From positions 186,001-250,000 of the forward strand of contig RQOL01000516.1 of assembly GCA_013076295.1 (NCBI GenBank): a stretch of 64,000 bases of DNA. The letters are read 5' to 3'. The notes beneath the pieces were generated by a model that was given only the letters and a program-made list of their open reading frames with translations, did no database searches and was not told the origin of the DNA. This document shows positions 62,237-64,000 of the stretch, piece after piece. The translations under genes were made by a program, and so were the position numbers. Position 1 is the first letter of the stretch. Every line of letters starts with the position of its first letter. This stretch comes from Sanderia malayensis (taxonomy: Eukaryota > Cnidaria > Scyphozoa > Semaeostomeae > Pelagiidae).

Positions 62237-62798
62237 GTCAAATAAAGTGAGTTTCTCTCAGATAAAGTCGGTTTTCCTCAATATAATTATTCCGTTGAAG
62301 CTCGTTTGTTTTTTTCCAAATTTAACTCCCGTGACAGTAGCTGTAGGAAGAGTGGATATGATAATTCATGTATGCTTTACTGAGATTCTGTTCATACTTT
62401 GTGATGTCCGCTTGCCTTATCTATGGGAAGCGAATGTCGCCATAATCATATAAACCACTCTTGGTAGCTTTCCATTCCCCACTTTTGGTGACTTCCCACT
62501 TCTGCTGACGTCCCACTTTTTCTTGACATTCCACTTCCCACTTTTGACGACTTCCCCTTTTTGGGGACTTCCCACTTTTTCTCAGATAAAGAGGGTTTTT
62601 CTCAGATAAAGTTGGTTTTCCTCAATATAATTATTCCGATGGAGATCATTTGTTTTTTTCCAAATTTAACGCCCATGACACTAGGTGTAAGAAGAGTGGA
62701 TAGGATAATTCGCGTATGCTTTATTGAGATTCTGTTCATACATTGTGATGTCCGCTTGCCTTATCTATGGGAAGCGAAAGTCACCATAATCAGATAAA
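62237..62798 (+). repeat. C pair (p, q)
   Basis: p starts at 62237 and q at 62581. CAGTAGCTG and TTCATACATTGTG identify it as the first pair type. Confidence 0.9.
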
Positions 62799-63587
62799 CC
62801 CACTTTTGGTAGCTTCCACTTCCCACTTTTGGTGACTTCCCACTTTTGATGACTTCCCACTTTTTCCTGTCTTCCCACTTCGCACCTTTGATGACTTCCC
62901 ACTTTTGATGCCATTTTTTAAACTCTTTCAATTTCCATCAAATTCTGTGGAAAATACAATTTTGGTATGATGACCTCCCAATTCTGATAGCTTCCCACTT
63001 TTTCTCGACTTCCCACTTTCCAGTTTTGATGACTTCCCATTTCTGATGACTTCCCACTTTTTCCTGACTTTCCACTTCCCACATTTAATGAATTCCCACT
63101 TTTCATGCAATTTTTCAAACTCGTTCAACTTGCATCAAATTTGCGAAAAGTACAGTTTTGGTGTGCTGAATTTGAATATGAAACTTGTTTTTGAAATTTT
63201 CATGTTTTTGGGGCATACAACGGGGTATAAGGGGGCAACATGCAATTTTTCAAACTCGTTCAATTTGCATCAAGTTTTGTGGAATGTACAATTTTGGTGT
63301 CCTAAGTTTGAACATAAAGCTGGTTTTTGGAATTTTCATGTTTTGAGGGCATACAAGGTTGAAAAAGGGGGCAATATGCAATTTTTCAAATTCTCTCAAT
63401 TTCCATCAAATTTTGTGGAAAGTACAAATTTAGTTTGATGACTTCCCACATTCGCTGACTTCCCACTTTTTCTTGACTTCCCATTTTCCACTTTTGATGA
63501 CTTCCCATATTTGATGACTTCCCACTTTACCTGACTTCCCACTCCCCACTTTTGACGACCTCCTACTTTTGGTGACTTCCCACTTTT

Positions 63588-63687
63588 AGTAATATTCAAA
63601 TTTTCCATCTCGTTCAAGTTGGAAATATGCCATAGTAAATATAGTACAAACAGTACAAATATAAAATTACAATTTTGGTATGATGAC
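63588..63687 (+). repeat. D1 element before Cz
   Basis: D1 with the Cz-associated ATAAAATTACAATTTTGG change. Confidence 0.86.
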
Positions 63688-63774
63688 TTCCCACCTTTGC
63701 TGACTTCTCACTTTTCTTGACTTCCCATTTTCCACATTTGATGACTTCCCACTTTTGGTGGTTTCCCACTCTTT

Positions 63775-63969
63775 GTCAGATAAAGTGGGACTCTTCAATG
63801 TAATTATTCCGTTGAACCTCCTTTGTTTCTTTCCAAAGTTAATGCCCATGACACTAGGTGTAGGAAGATTGGATAAGATAATTGGTGTATGCTTTACTGA
63901 GATTCTGTTCATAATGTGTGATCTCCGCTTGCCTCTATGGGAAGCGAATGTCACCATAATTAGATAAAA
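63775..63969 (+). repeat. C element, type Cz
   Basis: Cz with a 3-bp loss in the right part: GCCTCTATGG where the other copies have GCCTCATCTATGG. All other marker bases agree. Confidence 0.89.
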
Positions 63970-64000
63970 CCACTTTTGGTAGCTTCCCACTTCCCACTTT

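Larger units (their letters stand above)
1..64000 (+). repeat. Composite satellite array (modules A, B, C, D)
   Basis: The whole window is made of four recurring modules in a single orientation. The pyrimidine-rich B motif CTTCCCAC is on the plus strand throughout, and I saw no inverted B block. A monomers are about 136 bp; B blocks are 17-18 bp steps; C elements are about 197-218 bp; D is about 98 bp. No open frame shows a recognisable domain, and the frames recur wherever the same repeat recurs. No tRNA, rRNA, transposase, reverse transcriptase or telomere repeat was recognised. Known large satellites of this kind sit in eukaryotic heterochromatin; the exact chromosomal location cannot be read from the sequence. 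Confidence 0.95.
60154..64000 (+). repeat. Unit P, third full-type copy, cut by window end
   Basis: Cx (60154), Cy (61359), pair (62237/62581) and Cz (63775) are present at the full-unit spacings (1205, 878, 1538). The window ends 31 bp after Cz, in B sequence. The spacing of 878 bp after Cy shows that it is the long form and not the short one. Confidence 0.9.

Noticed and set aside
1..64000. Telomere or rDNA spacer sequence
   Set aside because: No TTAGGG-, TTTAGGG- or TTAGG-type tandem tract and no rRNA sequence was found on either strand.

Overview
The window shows no recognisable gene. All 64 kb is repetitive DNA built from four kinds of module, all head-to-tail in one orientation. This points to a eukaryotic constitutive-heterochromatin satellite array (centromeric, pericentromeric, sex-chromosome or B-chromosome are all possible). 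The sequence contains no coding gene, rRNA, mitochondrial or telomeric sequence that would identify the species, so I do not name one.

Modules. A is a monomer of about 136 bp, AT-rich, with a phased core near CAAACTCGTTCAATTTG. B is a minisatellite of 17-18 bp steps around GACTTCCCACTTTTGAT, which replaces the second half of A monomers and varies in length. C is a non-repetitive-looking element of about 197-218 bp bounded by AGATAAA motifs; I count 36 copies. D is an A-like half monomer of about 98 bp with a unique interior; I count 22 copies. Short open frames, including lysine-rich ones on the minus strand, arise because the B motif has no stop codons on that strand; I do not consider them genes.

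Layout. 1-14.5 kb: A/B array whose units repeat with lengths of about 3256, 1241, 835, 2989, 835, 3256 and 2094 bp. 14.5-19.4 kb: mosaic of A, B, D and the first C elements. 19.4-24.75 kb: about three almost identical copies of a 1.806-kb unit. 25.3-31.9 kb: two copies of a 3.0-3.2 kb segment, each with a triple C cluster; they differ by one inserted 136-bp monomer. 32.0-34.3 kb: rearranged paralogue of 15.4-18.3 kb. 34.3-35.6 kb: a 596-bp tandem duplication. 35.6-36.8 kb: a return of the 1-14 kb unit type. 36.8-39.3 kb: mosaic with poly(T) runs of 90 and 35 nt. 39.3-64 kb: a second higher-order array with a 6.63-kb unit of five C positions (Cx, Cy, pair, Cz, pair') and a shortened 4.2-kb form.

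The most interesting features are the nested higher-order organisation, insertions and deletions in whole-monomer steps, the strongly retained non-coding C element with its AGATAA motifs and 8-bp hairpin, and a 9-bp dyad inside canonical A monomers. Parts of 43-61 kb carry many one-base indels between otherwise matching copies, which looks like residual long-read consensus error. All comparisons were made by eye; identities are estimates.
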